From NCBI GenBank assembly GCA_904393115.1, contig CAJFMX010000007.1, positions 1 through 64,000 of the forward strand: 64,000 bases of DNA. The letters run 5' to 3'. Source of the DNA: an uncultured Clostridia bacterium. Lineage in GTDB: Bacteria; Bacillota; Clostridia; Christensenellales; UBA1750. How positions within the stretch are numbered: the stretch's first letter is position 1; the number at the start of each line of letters is the position of its first letter. Both the position numbers and the translations under genes were made by a program. Below the pieces are notes generated by a model that was given only the letters and a program-made list of their open reading frames with translations, was not told the origin of the DNA and searched no databases. Positions 8,935 to 17,117 of this stretch are shown piece by piece.

Positions 8935-10349
8935 TAACCATAGTGGGGCTGGGAGTGGCGCGCGGGGACCTCACCCTCGGCGCGCTGGAGGCGCTCACGG
9001 GCGGCGGCCAGGTCCTTCTGCGCACCGCGCGCACGCCCGCGGCGGACGTGCTGCGCGAGCGGGGCGTCGCCTTCTCCTCGCTGGACGCGCTCTACGAGGA
9101 GACGGAGGACTATGACGAGGTCAACGAGGCCATCGCCCGCGCGGTGCTGCAGGCGGCGCAGGCGGGAGACGTGGTCTTCGGCGTGCTGGGCGGCGGCGGA
9201 ATCCTGGACGCGAGCGTGCGCGCCGTGTGCGGCGCGGCCAGGCGCGCGGGCGTTCCGGTCCGCACCCTGGCGGGCGTCGGGCTCTACGAGCGCGCCGCCG
9301 CGCAGGCCGGCGGGCTGGACAACGCCTGCATCCTCGCGGCCATCGACCTGCCCGAGGCGGTCGTCGACGTGCGCCGCCCGCTCCTGGTGTGCGAATTTGC
9401 GGACCGGTGCACGGCCTCGGACGCAAAGCTCAAGCTCCTGGACCACTACCCGGCCGACTGGCAGGTCCTGTGGAACGGCGAGCCCATCGCCCTTGCGGAG
9501 CTGGACCGGCAGGCGCAGTACGACCACCTGTGCGCGCTCGTCGTGCCGCCGCTGCCGCTCCTGGACGCGGAGCGGTACGACTTTGCCCACCTGATGGAGA
9601 TCGTCCGCCGCCTGCGCGCGCCCGGCGGCTGCCCCTGGGACTGCGAGCAGACGCACGCGAGCATGAAGGCCGACCTCATCGAGGAGGCCTACGAGGTCCT
9701 GGACGCCATCGACGGCGACGACCCGGACCGCCTGGCGGACGAGCTGGGGGACCTGCTCCTGCACGTGGCCATGCACGCCTGCATCGGCGAGGAGCACGGC
9801 GAGTTCAGCGCCCAGGACGTGCTGACCTGCATCTGCAGCAAGATGATCCGCCGCCATCCCCACGTCTTTGCGCAGGCGCAGGCGGAGACCTCCGAGGACG
9901 TGCTGCGCAACTGGGAGGCCATCAAGAAGGACGAAAAATCCCTGCGCACGCAGACCGAGGTCATGCGCGACGTGCCGCGCACGTTCCCGGCGCTCATGCG
10001 CGCGGCAAAGGTCCAGAAGAAGGCCCGCGACGTCGGCTTCGACTGGGACGATGCGCGCGAGGCGCTCAAGAAAGTGCGCGAGGAGGCCGACGAGGTCGAG
10101 GAGGTCCTGCAGGACCCGGAAAAGCTCGCCGGCGAGCTGGGCGACCTGCTGTTTGCGGCGGTCAACGTCTGCCGCATGAAGAAGGTCCCGCCGGAGCTGG
10201 CGCTGAACGCCACGACCGAGAAGTTCATCCGCCGCTTTTCCCACATCGAGGAGGCGGCCCAGGCGCAGGGGAGGAACCTGCGCGACATGACATTGCGCGA
10301 AATGGACGCGCTATGGGAAGAAGCAAAAGCTTCCGAACGAAAAAAGTAA
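8931..10349 (+). CDS. mazG: MazG-family NTP pyrophosphohydrolase with N-terminal tetrapyrrole-methylase domain
   Basis: A 472-residue two-part protein like Bacillus YabN. Residues 1 to about 215 form a SAM-dependent tetrapyrrole-methylase-like domain (ITIVGLGVARGDLTLGAL, then VVFGVLGGGGIL). From about 218 the MazG signature follows: CPWDCEQTHASMKADLIEEA, with the metal-binding ExxE...ExxD pattern in DELGDLLLHV. A second MazG-like half lies near the C-terminus (GELGDLLFAAVNV). The MazG part hydrolyses NTPs to NMP and PPi as house-cleaning; the role of the methylase-like part is not established. Translation is coupled to the flippase by ATGA. Confidence 0.93.
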   Translation: MITIVGLGVARGDLTLGALEALTGGGQVLLRTARTPAADVLRERGVAFSSLDALYEETEDYDEVNEAIARAVLQAAQAGDVVFGVLGGGGILDASVRAVCGAARRAGVPVRTLAGVGLYERAAAQAGGLDNACILAAIDLPEAVVDVRRPLLVCEFADRCTASDAKLKLLDHYPADWQVLWNGEPIALAELDRQAQYDHLCALVVPPLPLLDAERYDFAHLMEIVRRLRAPGGCPWDCEQTHASMKADLIEEAYEVLDAIDGDDPDRLADELGDLLLHVAMHACIGEEHGEFSAQDVLTCICSKMIRRHPHVFAQAQAETSEDVLRNWEAIKKDEKSLRTQTEVMRDVPRTFPALMRAAKVQKKARDVGFDWDDAREALKKVREEADEVEEVLQDPEKLAGELGDLLFAAVNVCRMKKVPPELALNATTEKFIRRFSHIEEAAQAQGRNLRDMTLREMDALWEEAKASERKK

Positions 10350-10428
10350 CGGAATCTCGCGCTTCTTTAAGAAAAATTAATAAAAACGTGGAAGGATAAT
10401 GCGGAAACGCGGCGAAATACCATAAGCG

Positions 10429-10446
10429 AAAGTCCTTTGGACTTTT
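10429..10446 (+). terminator. Weak hairpin between mazG and hup
   Basis: AAAGTCC and GGACTTT form a 7-bp stem around TTT and are followed by only a short T-run. It could be a weak terminator for mazG or a leader hairpin of the HU mRNA. Confidence 0.4.
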
Positions 10447-10481
10447 GGCATACATCCTACATTCTTCAGGAGGCTTATTCC

Positions 10482-10757
10482 ATGAATAAAGCAGAGCTTA
10501 TCACCGCAGTGGCACAGAAGAGCGGTCTGACCCGCAAGGACGCAGATAAGGTTGTCGCGTCCGTTCTCGAGAGCATCACCGAGACGCTCGCCTCCGGCGA
10601 GAAGGTCTCCATCGTGGGCTTTGGCACCTTTGAGGTGAAGGAGCGCGCAGCGCATCAGGGAATCAATCCCTCCACCAAGGAGCCCATGCAGATCCCCGCG
10701 AGCAAGAGCCCGGTCTTCAAGTCCGGCAAGCAGCTCAAGGACGCGGTCAACAAGTGA
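10482..10757 (+). CDS. hup: HU-family DNA-binding protein
   Basis: A 91-residue histone-like protein. The MNKAELITAVAQKSGLTRKD opening, the FGTFEVKER strand and the DNA-contacting arm (GINPSTKEPMQIPAS) are diagnostic of HU. The arm reads AAHQGINPST where most HUs carry RxGRNPxT, so two usual arginines are missing. HU dimers bend and compact DNA. AGGAGG at 10468-10473 sets the start and excludes an upstream GTG in frame. It lies after mazG, as in many Clostridia, and is followed by a strong terminator. Confidence 0.96.
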   Translation: MNKAELITAVAQKSGLTRKDADKVVASVLESITETLASGEKVSIVGFGTFEVKERAAHQGINPSTKEPMQIPASKSPVFKSGKQLKDAVNK

Positions 10758-10783
10758 GCCGCTGAGGGAGAAAACCTCTTCGC

Positions 10784-10824
10784 ATCGCGCCGCAGGGAGC
10801 AACGCCCTGCGGCGCGATTTTTTT
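10784..10824 (+). terminator. Rho-independent terminator after hup
   Basis: A perfect 14-bp stem joins 10784-10797 (ATCGCGCCGCAGGG) to 10805-10818, with a 7-base loop and seven T. Confidence 0.95.
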
Positions 10825-10878
10825 GCGCGCGCCCGAGGCAAACTAGGCCGGACCAAAACGAAAAGGAGAGTGGACGAA

Positions 10879-11088
10879 ATGTCGAGAGAATTTCCCCTGT
10901 CCGACCGCTATGGCGATGAGACGCAGAACCCGGCCCTGCAGGCGCGGGAGTACGAGCGGAGCGACGCGCTGCTGCCCGAGGAGCGCGCGCTCTTCGGCCT
11001 CGGCGGGCAGGCGCGCCGCCGCGCCGAGGCCCTGAGCCGCCTCTGCGACGAAAACGGCTTTGCCGAGGAGGAAGAAGAGGAGAATTAA
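10879..11088 (+). CDS. Small acidic protein of unknown function
   Basis: A 69-residue protein that I do not recognise. It is charged throughout, has no signal peptide or membrane segment, contains a helical AQARRRAEALSRL-like stretch in its second half (RRRAEALSRLCDENGF) and ends in six glutamates and an asparagine. GGAG at 10865-10868 is 10 bases before this ATG; an in-frame GTG at 10870 overlaps that site and was rejected. It lies between the hup terminator and the pfl promoter, apparently as a single gene. The clear ribosome-binding site and independent placement support a real gene; nothing suggests a function. Confidence 0.6.
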   Translation: MSREFPLSDRYGDETQNPALQAREYERSDALLPEERALFGLGGQARRRAEALSRLCDENGFAEEEEEEN

Positions 11089-11099
11089 CAAAGCCGCGC

Positions 11100-11128
11100 T
11101 TGACGAATCCAGCCAAAGCCGCTACGAT
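11100..11128 (+). promoter_or_regulatory. Promoter of the ZTP-controlled pflBA transcript
   Basis: TTGACG (11100-11105), a 17-base spacer and TACGAT (11123-11128). The predicted start of transcription near 11135 falls just before the first riboswitch helix. Confidence 0.75.
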
Positions 11129-11137
11129 TTAGGCGTA

Positions 11138-11246
11138 GACTTCTCAAGGACTGGCGGTAGGAAACGTGGAACACCACGGTGGACTTGAGAAGAAAAATCG
11201 TTTTTCGCCGACCGCCTGGGCAAGTCCCGGGCGGTCGTTTTTCTTT
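11138..11246 (+). promoter_or_regulatory. ZTP riboswitch (pfl motif) with overlapping terminator
   Basis: A 9-bp closing helix pairs CTTCTCAAG (11140-11148) with CTTGAGAAG (11184-11192). Inside it lie the conserved GACTGGCG (11149-11156) and a hairpin CGTGGAACACCACG (11165-11178). Downstream is the hallmark CCGACCGCCTGGGCA (11209-11222). Its GACCGCC also pairs with GGCGGTC (11230-11236) followed by GTTTTTCTTTT, a terminator. In the family, ZTP or ZMP, a signal of low 10-formyl-tetrahydrofolate, stabilises the pseudoknot, blocks the terminator and turns the gene on. The target here is pflB-pflA, one of the associations that gave the motif its name. Confidence 0.95.
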
Positions 11247-11332
11247 TGGCCCGCGCGTTATCCCCGTGCAAAAGGCGGGTATTTCCAAAGAGAAGAACCG
11301 CTGCCCGAACAGGACGAAGAGGAGGCAAAACC

Positions 11333-13573
11333 ATGGACCATCGTTGGAACGGATTTCTCGGCGGCGCATGGACCGAGAGGATCGACGTGCGCGACTTCAT
11401 TCAGCGCAACTACACGCCCTACGAGGGCGGCGCGGGCTTCCTTGCGGGCGCGACCGCGCGCACAAAGGCGCTCAACGAAAAGTATCTCGCCCTGCGCGAG
11501 CAGGAGCTGCAAAAGGGCGGCGTGCTGGACATCGACACCGAGCACGTCTCCTCGCTCCTCAACTACGGCCCCGGATACCTGGACAAGGACAACGAGCTCA
11601 TCGTCGGCCTGCAGACGGAAAAGCCGCTCTGCCGCTCGGTCAACCCCTTCGGCGGCATGCGCATGGTCCTGTCCGCCTGCCGTGCCTACGGCTACGAGCT
11701 CTCCGACACCGTCAAGGAGGAGTTCAAGTACCGCACGACCCACAACGACGGGGTCTTCCGCGTCTACACCGAGCAGATGCGCAAGGCGCGCCACACCGGC
11801 ATCATCACGGGCCTGCCCGACGCCTACGGCCGCGGCCGCATCATCGGCGACTACCGCCGCGTCGCGCTCTACGGCACGGACGCGCTGATCGAGTGGAAGA
11901 AGCGGGACTTCGCGGCCCTGGGCAAGAAGCCCATGGACGACGAGAACATCCGCCTCATGGAGGAGGTCTCCCGGCAGATCGACTTCCTCGGCCGCCTGTG
12001 CAAGATGGCGGAGATGTACGGCTGCGACATCTCCCACCCCGCGGCCAACGCCCGCGAGGCCATCCAGTGGACCTATTTTGCGTACCTGGCCGCCATCAAG
12101 GAGCAGAACGGCGCGGCCATGTCCCTCGGCCGCGTGAGCACGTTCCTGGACATCTACATCGAGCGCGACCTGCGCGCCGGCACCCTCACCGAGGAGGAGG
12201 CCCAGGAGCTCATGGACCAGTTCGTGCTCAAGCTGCGCATGTCGCGCCAGCTGCGCACGCCCGAGTACAACGAGCTCTTCGCCGGCGACCCCAACTGGGT
12301 GACCGAGTCCGTCGGCGGCATGGGCGAGGACGGGCGCACACTCGTCACCAAGAACAGCTACCGCGTGCTCAACACGCTCTACACGCTCCTGCCCGCGCCC
12401 GAGCCGAACCTGACGGTCCTGTGGAGCGAGAAGCTGCCCGAGCCCTTCAAGCGCTTCTGCGCCAAGGTCTCCATCGATACCGACAGCATCCAGTACGAGA
12501 ACGACGACCTGATGCGCCCCCGCTTTGGCGACGACTACGCCATCGCCTGCTGCGTCTCCGCGGCGCGCATCGGCAAGGAGATGCAGTTCTTCGGCGCGCG
12601 GTGCAACTTCGCAAAGCTCCTGCTGCTGGCGCTCAACGGCGGCCGCGACGAGAAGAGCGGCGACCAGGTCGGCCCGGAGGAGCCCGTCATCGGCAGCGGC
12701 CCGCTCGACTACGCGGAGGTCAAGGCGCGCTTTGACCGCTATGTCTCCTGGATCGCGGACCTGTACGTCAACACCATGAACGTCATCCACTACATGCACG
12801 ACAAGTACGCCTACGAGAAGATCCAGATGGCCCTGCACGACACGAACGTGCACCGCTACATGTCCTTTGGCATGGCCGGGCTCTCGGTCACGGCGGACTC
12901 CCTCTCGGCGATCCAGTATGCGCGCGTGACGCCCCTCTTCGACGAGCGCGGGCTGGTGACGGACTTCCAGGTGGAGGGCGAGTTCCCCTGCTACGGCAAC
13001 GACGACGACCGCGCCGACGACATCGCCAAGGCCCTGTGCCACGACTTCATCACGGAGCTGCGCAAGCACAAGACCTACCGGAACGCCGAGCACACGCTCT
13101 CGATCCTGACCATCACCTCCAACGTGGTCTACGGCAAGAAGACCGGCAACACCCCGGACGGCCGCAGGGCCGGCGAGCCCTTCGCCCCGGGCGCCAACCC
13201 CATGCACGGCCGCGAAAAGAGCGGCGCGCTGGCCTCGCTGAACTCCGTGTCCAAGCTCTCCTACGACGACTGCCGCGACGGCATCTCCAACACCTTCACC
13301 GTCACCCCGGGCACCCTGGGCGCGGACGAGGGCGAGCGCGTGCAGAACCTGGTCTCGCTCCTGGACGGCTACTTCGCCCTGGACGGGACGCACGCCGCGC
13401 ACCACCTGAACGTCAACGTGCTCAACCGCGCGACGCTGGAGGACGCCATGGAGCACCCCGAGAACTATCCCAACCTCACCATCCGCGTCTCGGGCTACGC
13501 GGTGAACTTCGTGCGCCTCTCCCGCGCGCAGCAGCTGGAGGTCCTCTCCCGGACCTTCCACGACGCGATGTAG
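11333..13573 (+). CDS. pflB: Formate C-acetyltransferase (pyruvate formate-lyase)
   Basis: A 746-residue glycyl-radical enzyme converting pyruvate and CoA to acetyl-CoA and formate. The adjacent catalytic cysteines C406-C407 are in [20 protein letters not shown], the true PFL pattern rather than that of glycerol or choline lyases. The radical glycine is G721 in RVSGYAV near the C-terminus. GAGGAGG before the ATG at 11333 sets the start; the in-frame extension upstream crosses the riboswitch terminator and was rejected. pflA follows after 2 bases. Expression should rise when formyl-folate is short, supplying formate for one-carbon metabolism; that link is inferred from the riboswitch. Confidence 0.97.
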   Translation: MDHRWNGFLGGAWTERIDVRDFIQRNYTPYEGGAGFLAGATARTKALNEKYLALREQELQKGGVLDIDTEHVSSLLNYGPGYLDKDNELIVGLQTEKPLCRSVNPFGGMRMVLSACRAYGYELSDTVKEEFKYRTTHNDGVFRVYTEQMRKARHTGIITGLPDAYGRGRIIGDYRRVALYGTDALIEWKKRDFAALGKKPMDDENIRLMEEVSRQIDFLGRLCKMAEMYGCDISHPAANAREAIQWTYFAYLAAIKEQNGAAMSLGRVSTFLDIYIERDLRAGTLTEEEAQELMDQFVLKLRMSRQLRTPEYNELFAGDPNWVTESVGGMGEDGRTLVTKNSYRVLNTLYTLLPAPEPNLTVLWSEKLPEPFKRFCAKVSIDTDSIQYENDDLMRPRFGDDYAIACCVSAARIGKEMQFFGARCNFAKLLLLALNGGRDEKSGDQVGPEEPVIGSGPLDYAEVKARFDRYVSWIADLYVNTMNVIHYMHDKYAYEKIQMALHDTNVHRYMSFGMAGLSVTADSLSAIQYARVTPLFDERGLVTDFQVEGEFPCYGNDDDRADDIAKALCHDFITELRKHKTYRNAEHTLSILTITSNVVYGKKTGNTPDGRRAGEPFAPGANPMHGREKSGALASLNSVSKLSYDDCRDGISNTFTVTPGTLGADEGERVQNLVSLLDGYFALDGTHAAHHLNVNVLNRATLEDAMEHPENYPNLTIRVSGYAVNFVRLSRAQQLEVLSRTFHDAM

Positions 13574-13575
13574 CC

Positions 13576-14271
13576 ATGGGTCGGGTGCATTCCATCGAGA
13601 CCATGGGCGCCCTGGACGGCCCCGGGCTGCGCATGGTGGTGTTCTTGCAGGGCTGTCCCCTGCGCTGCCGCTACTGCCACAACCCCGACACCTGGGCCGC
13701 GCAGGGCGGGGAGGAGCGGAGCGCCGCGGAGCTTGCCGCCCGCGCCGCGCGATACAAGCGCTTCTTCGGCCGGGAAGGCGGCGTCACCTTCAGCGGCGGC
13801 GAGCCGCTGATGCAGGCGGAGTTCGTCCTCGAGTGCGTGCAGGCGCTGCACGGGGCGGGCATCCACTGCGCGCTGGACACGGGCGCCGGGCTCTGGAACG
13901 AGGCGGCCGCGCGCCTCTTTGACGCGGTGGACCTGGTGATCCTGGACGTCAAGCACAGCGATCCGGCGGAGTTCCGCCGCCTGACGGGCGGGGACATCGG
14001 GACGCTGGACCAGGCCCTTGCCCACCTGCGCGCGACGCAGAAGCCCGTCTGGGCCCGCCAGGTGATCGTGGAGGGCTATACGCAGAGCGCGGAGCAGGTT
14101 TGCGCGCTGAAGGAAAAACTAGCAGGAATTCACGTTGCAAAAATCGAACTTCTTCCCTATCATACACTGGGCGTGCACAAGTGGAAGGCGCTGGGCATCC
14201 CGTACGCGCTGGAGGGCGTAAAGCCCCCGAGCGCGGAGGAGATGGCGGCCCTGAACGCCCTCGTTCGGTAG
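13576..14271 (+). CDS. pflA: Pyruvate formate-lyase activating enzyme
   Basis: A 231-residue radical-SAM enzyme. The three cysteines binding the [4Fe-4S] cluster are C27, C31 and C34 in GCPLRCRYCHNP. The GGVTFSGGEP motif, typical of radical SAM activases, follows. It abstracts hydrogen from the glycyl residue of PflB to make it active, in the cytosol under anoxia. The gene starts 2 bases after the pflB stop, so it is cotranscribed and under the same ZTP riboswitch. Its length is slightly below the usual 240-260 residues but no motif is missing. Confidence 0.95.
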   Translation: MGRVHSIETMGALDGPGLRMVVFLQGCPLRCRYCHNPDTWAAQGGEERSAAELAARAARYKRFFGREGGVTFSGGEPLMQAEFVLECVQALHGAGIHCALDTGAGLWNEAAARLFDAVDLVILDVKHSDPAEFRRLTGGDIGTLDQALAHLRATQKPVWARQVIVEGYTQSAEQVCALKEKLAGIHVAKIELLPYHTLGVHKWKALGIPYALEGVKPPSAEEMAALNALVR

Positions 14272-14286
14272 GAGGCGGGGAGAGCG

Positions 14287-15192
14287 ATGCAGGAGAAACG
14301 GCTCGCGGTCACGGTGCCGCAGAGGCTGGACGGCGCGACGGTCAAGGACGTCGCGCGCTCCTGTCTTTCGCTCTCCTCGACGCGTCTCAAGAAGGCAAAG
14401 CGCGTGCCGGGCGGCATCCTGCGCAACGGCAGGGGCGTGACGGTCGTTGAGCGCGTGCGCGCGGGGGACGTGCTCTCCATCGTCATCGAGGAGGCGGGCG
14501 CGCGCTCCGAGGACGTCGTGCCGGTCGCCGGCGACCTGGACGTGCGCTACGAGGACGAGCACCTGCTGGTCCTGAACAAGCCCGCCGGCATGCCCGTGCA
14601 CCCGAGCCCCGGGCACGAGCAGGACACGCTGGCCAACCGCGTCGTCGCGCGCTACGGCGAGGTGTTCCGCCCGGTCAACCGCCTGGACGCCGGCACGACC
14701 GGCCTGATGGTCGCCGCGCGCAATGCGCACGTCCACGCGCGCCTGAGCGCGGCCCTGCACACCGCGGACTTTGAACGGCGCTACCTTGCGGTGGTGGAGG
14801 GCGCCTGGCGCGAGCGGGAGGGGACGGTCGACGCGCCCATCGCCCGCGCGCCCGGCTCCGCCATCCGGCGCTGCGTGGACCCGGCCGGGCAGCGGGCGGT
14901 GACCCATTTTCGCGTTTTGACGAACAGTGCCAGGTTTTCCCTCGTTGAACTCTTGTTGGAAACTGGCCGCACCCATCAGATCCGCGTGCACATGGCGCAC
15001 ATCGGGCATCCGCTCGTCGGGGACTTTCTCTACGGAACGGAGGACCGGGACCGGATCGCGCGCCCTGCCCTACACGCGTGGAAGCTGCGCTTCCTGCACC
15101 CGATGACCGGCAGGGAGCTGCGCTTTGCGTGCGCGCTGCCCGAGGACATGCGCGCGCTGCTCACCCGGCAAGGAGGGCTTGAAGATGGCTGA
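14287..15192 (+). CDS. RluA-family pseudouridine synthase
   Basis: A 301-residue rRNA or tRNA pseudouridine synthase. An N-terminal S4-like region (about 10-70) is followed by the catalytic domain with LVLNKPAGMPVHPSPGH and NRLDAGTTGLM, where D134 is the catalytic aspartate. The position usually histidine in HRLD is asparagine here (N131). RTHQIRVHMAHIGHP and GDFLYG, conserved late motifs, are present. The exact uridine target cannot be told from sequence. A second family member lies at 21975. The start follows GGAGGCGGGGAGAG; the 3' end overlaps the next gene by 8 bases. Confidence 0.9.
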   Translation: MQEKRLAVTVPQRLDGATVKDVARSCLSLSSTRLKKAKRVPGGILRNGRGVTVVERVRAGDVLSIVIEEAGARSEDVVPVAGDLDVRYEDEHLLVLNKPAGMPVHPSPGHEQDTLANRVVARYGEVFRPVNRLDAGTTGLMVAARNAHVHARLSAALHTADFERRYLAVVEGAWREREGTVDAPIARAPGSAIRRCVDPAGQRAVTHFRVLTNSARFSLVELLLETGRTHQIRVHMAHIGHPLVGDFLYGTEDRDRIARPALHAWKLRFLHPMTGRELRFACALPEDMRALLTRQGGLEDG

Positions 15193-15862
15193 GAAGATCC
15201 AAACCCTGGAAGACCTGGAGCGCGCCGTGGAGCGGATCGGCTTCCTTCCCTACAGCGGGAACCGGCGCGAACTGCTCTTCACCCTCGAGGAGCGGACGGA
15301 CAACGCCTGGCACGACGACAGCCCCAGCGATCCCTGGCTCTGGCGGTCGCAGGCAGCGGCCGGGGGACGCCTGGCATACGGCAAGTTCTTCCTGAAGCGC
15401 AGCGGCTTTGTCGCGCCGCGCTGCCTGGCCGCCTTTGTCGCCCTTCGGCGGGAGAACCGGACATTTTCGGACCTGTACGCGCGCGGGCTCGTCTCGCGCG
15501 GGGCCAAGCGGGTGTACGACTGCTTTGCGGACCGGGCGGAGTGGACCCTCCCCGCGCTCAAGAGCGAGGCGGGCTTTGCCGGCGCGTCCAGGGAGTTTGA
15601 GGCCGCGCTGACGGAGCTGCAGGGCCTCTTCTTTCTCTGCATCAGCGGGCAGACGCGCCGCGTCGGCCGGACGGGGGAGCCCTACGGCTGGCCCAACAAC
15701 GACTTCTGCCGGCTGGAGGCGCGCTTTCCCGAGGCGCTGGCCGCGCCCATGCGCACGGTGGAGGCCGAGGAATACCTGCTCGACTGCGTGCAGCGCGCGG
15801 GGGACTTTCCCCTGCGCGCCGTACGGCGCCTGCTCTGCGGCGGCGGAATTTCGTCAGCATAG
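15185..15862 (+). CDS. AlkZ-related protein of uncertain function
   Basis: A 225-residue cytosolic protein. Its motifs LPYSGNRRELLFTLEERT, DPWLWRSQAA and LAYGKFFLKRSGFV resemble, from memory, small clostridial proteins distantly related to the DNA glycosylase AlkZ (YcaQ), which has winged-helix DNA-binding modules. It is much shorter than AlkZ (about 370 residues or more), and I cannot point to a catalytic residue. AAGGAGG stands just before the ATG, and the gene overlaps the pseudouridine synthase by 8 bases, so the two are probably cotranscribed. The family label is moderately supported; the activity is unknown. Confidence 0.6.
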   Translation: MAEKIQTLEDLERAVERIGFLPYSGNRRELLFTLEERTDNAWHDDSPSDPWLWRSQAAAGGRLAYGKFFLKRSGFVAPRCLAAFVALRRENRTFSDLYARGLVSRGAKRVYDCFADRAEWTLPALKSEAGFAGASREFEAALTELQGLFFLCISGQTRRVGRTGEPYGWPNNDFCRLEARFPEALAAPMRTVEAEEYLLDCVQRAGDFPLRAVRRLLCGGGISSA

Positions 15863-15874
15863 GCAAACTGCTTC

Positions 15875-15903
15875 TTTTCAGGGTGGGCGTTTTGTGATAT
15901 AAT
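15875..15903 (+). promoter_or_regulatory. Promoter of the anti-sigma-like/sigma operon
   Basis: TTTTCA (15875-15880), a 17-base spacer and a perfect TATAAT (15898-15903), 37 bases before the start codon. It looks like a vegetative promoter rather than an autoregulated alternative-sigma promoter. Confidence 0.72.
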
Positions 15904-15940
15904 ACTACCAATATTCTGGGCATTGTTTGGAGGATGGCTT

Positions 15941-16306
15941 ATGGTTGACTGCATTACGCTCACCGTTCCGGCCAAAGAGAGCGCGCTGATGGTCGTTCGC
16001 CTGACGGCTGCGGGCGTCGCGGCGCGCATGGAGATGGACTTGGAGACGCTGGACGATGTCAAGACCGCGGTCTACGAGGCCTGCTATGCGATGACGATGC
16101 AGAAATTCATCCCCGAACAGCTCGCCATCTGCTTTGCACCCGGAGAACCCTTCGCCGTAAAGATCTGCGCCGAGGGCGCCTGGCGGGAGACCGCCGGGAA
16201 GGTCCCGGACCTCAAGCTGTGCTATGCGGTTCTGACCACGATGATTCCGCACGTCAAGGTCGACATGGACGAGAGGAAGATCCGCTGTATCGAGCTGCAC
16301 AGATGA
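15941..16306 (+). CDS. Degenerate RsbW/SpoIIAB-like anti-sigma protein
   Basis: A 121-residue protein with the N-terminal layout of HATPase anti-sigma factors: LTVPAKESALMVVRLTAAGVA, then DDVKTAVYEACYAM in place of the N-box. In RsbW the N-box reads ExxxN; E46 is kept but the magnesium-binding asparagine is alanine (A50). No DxGxG box or ATP lid can be found, and the protein is shorter than RsbW (about 150-160). It probably binds the sigma factor encoded 33 bases downstream without being a normal kinase, which is inference. No RsbV/SpoIIAA partner is nearby. TTTGGAGGA before 15941 sets the start. Confidence 0.7.
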   Translation: MVDCITLTVPAKESALMVVRLTAAGVAARMEMDLETLDDVKTAVYEACYAMTMQKFIPEQLAICFAPGEPFAVKICAEGAWRETAGKVPDLKLCYAVLTTMIPHVKVDMDERKIRCIELHR

Positions 16307-16339
16307 AGAGCGGTGCGGGGAGGGGGGGCAACCGGGCGC

Positions 16340-17074
16340 ATGGAGCAGGAAAAAAGACAGAAGATGCTCGCGGAGTACTGCAAGACCCGCGATGTCGGCC
16401 TGCGCAATGAATTGGTCACGGAGTACATGTACCTTGCCGACATGGTCGCGCGCAAGTACGCGGGCCGCGGCGTGGAATACGACGACCTGAAGCAGATCGC
16501 GGCCATGGCCCTGATCGGGGCCCTGGAGCGCTTCTCCTGCGACAAGGGCATTCAATTTTCCACCTTTGCCGTGCCCTCCATGACGGGCGTGGTCAAGAAC
16601 TATTTTCGGGATCGGTCGCGGATCATCCGCATGCCGCGCACCATCGGCGAGCGCGTGCAGAAGATCACCCTGGCGCGCGAGGCCCTCACCCAGGAGCTCA
16701 TGCGCGCCCCGACCCCTCGGGAGATCGCGGAGCGCTGCGGCTATTCCGAGGCGGACGTCCTGGAGGCGACGGAGGCCATGCAGAGCCTTTCGCTGACCTC
16801 GCTGGACGCGCAGGTCGGCGAGGAGGAGGACACGCCCCTTGCCTCCATGCTCGGCCAGGAGGAGGCGGAGTTCGAAAACATCGCCCTGCGCGACCTCCTG
16901 CAGAAGGTCATGGACAAGCTCTCGGACGCGGAGAAGAAGATCCTGCACATGCGCTACTTCGAGGAGCGGACGCAGCGGGACATCGCGCGGGAGATGGGCG
17001 TGTCGCAGATGTACGTCTCCCGCGTGGAGCGCAAGATGCTCGCGCGCTTCCGGGAGGCGCTGCGCGAGGCGTAA
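16340..17074 (+). CDS. RNA polymerase sigma factor of the SigB/SigF/SigG group
   Basis: A 244-residue sigma-70 family factor. Region 2 is clear (YDDLKQIAAMALIGALERF, then FSTFAVPSMTGVVKNYFRDR), followed by region 3 (PTPREIAERCGYSEADVLEA) and region 4 HTH (QRDIAREMGVSQMYVSRVER). The pattern is that of SigB-like and sporulation SigF/SigG factors. SigF and SigG would normally have canonical spoIIAB or spoIIGA-type neighbours, and only a degenerate RsbW-like gene precedes it, so I call it SigB-like without choosing a regulon. The run GGGGAGGGGGGG upstream serves as the ribosome-binding site for ATG 16340. Confidence 0.88.
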   Translation: MEQEKRQKMLAEYCKTRDVGLRNELVTEYMYLADMVARKYAGRGVEYDDLKQIAAMALIGALERFSCDKGIQFSTFAVPSMTGVVKNYFRDRSRIIRMPRTIGERVQKITLAREALTQELMRAPTPREIAERCGYSEADVLEATEAMQSLSLTSLDAQVGEEEDTPLASMLGQEEAEFENIALRDLLQKVMDKLSDAEKKILHMRYFEERTQRDIAREMGVSQMYVSRVERKMLARFREALREA

Positions 17075-17117
17075 GGGAAAAGAGGAGCGAAAAACATCCA
17101 GCGGGGGAGGAGAGCAC

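Noticed and set aside
11246-11332. N-terminal extension of pflB to an upstream start
   Set aside because: It would begin in the riboswitch T-tract and adds a basic stretch not seen in pyruvate formate-lyases; the GAGGAGG site fits ATG 11333.
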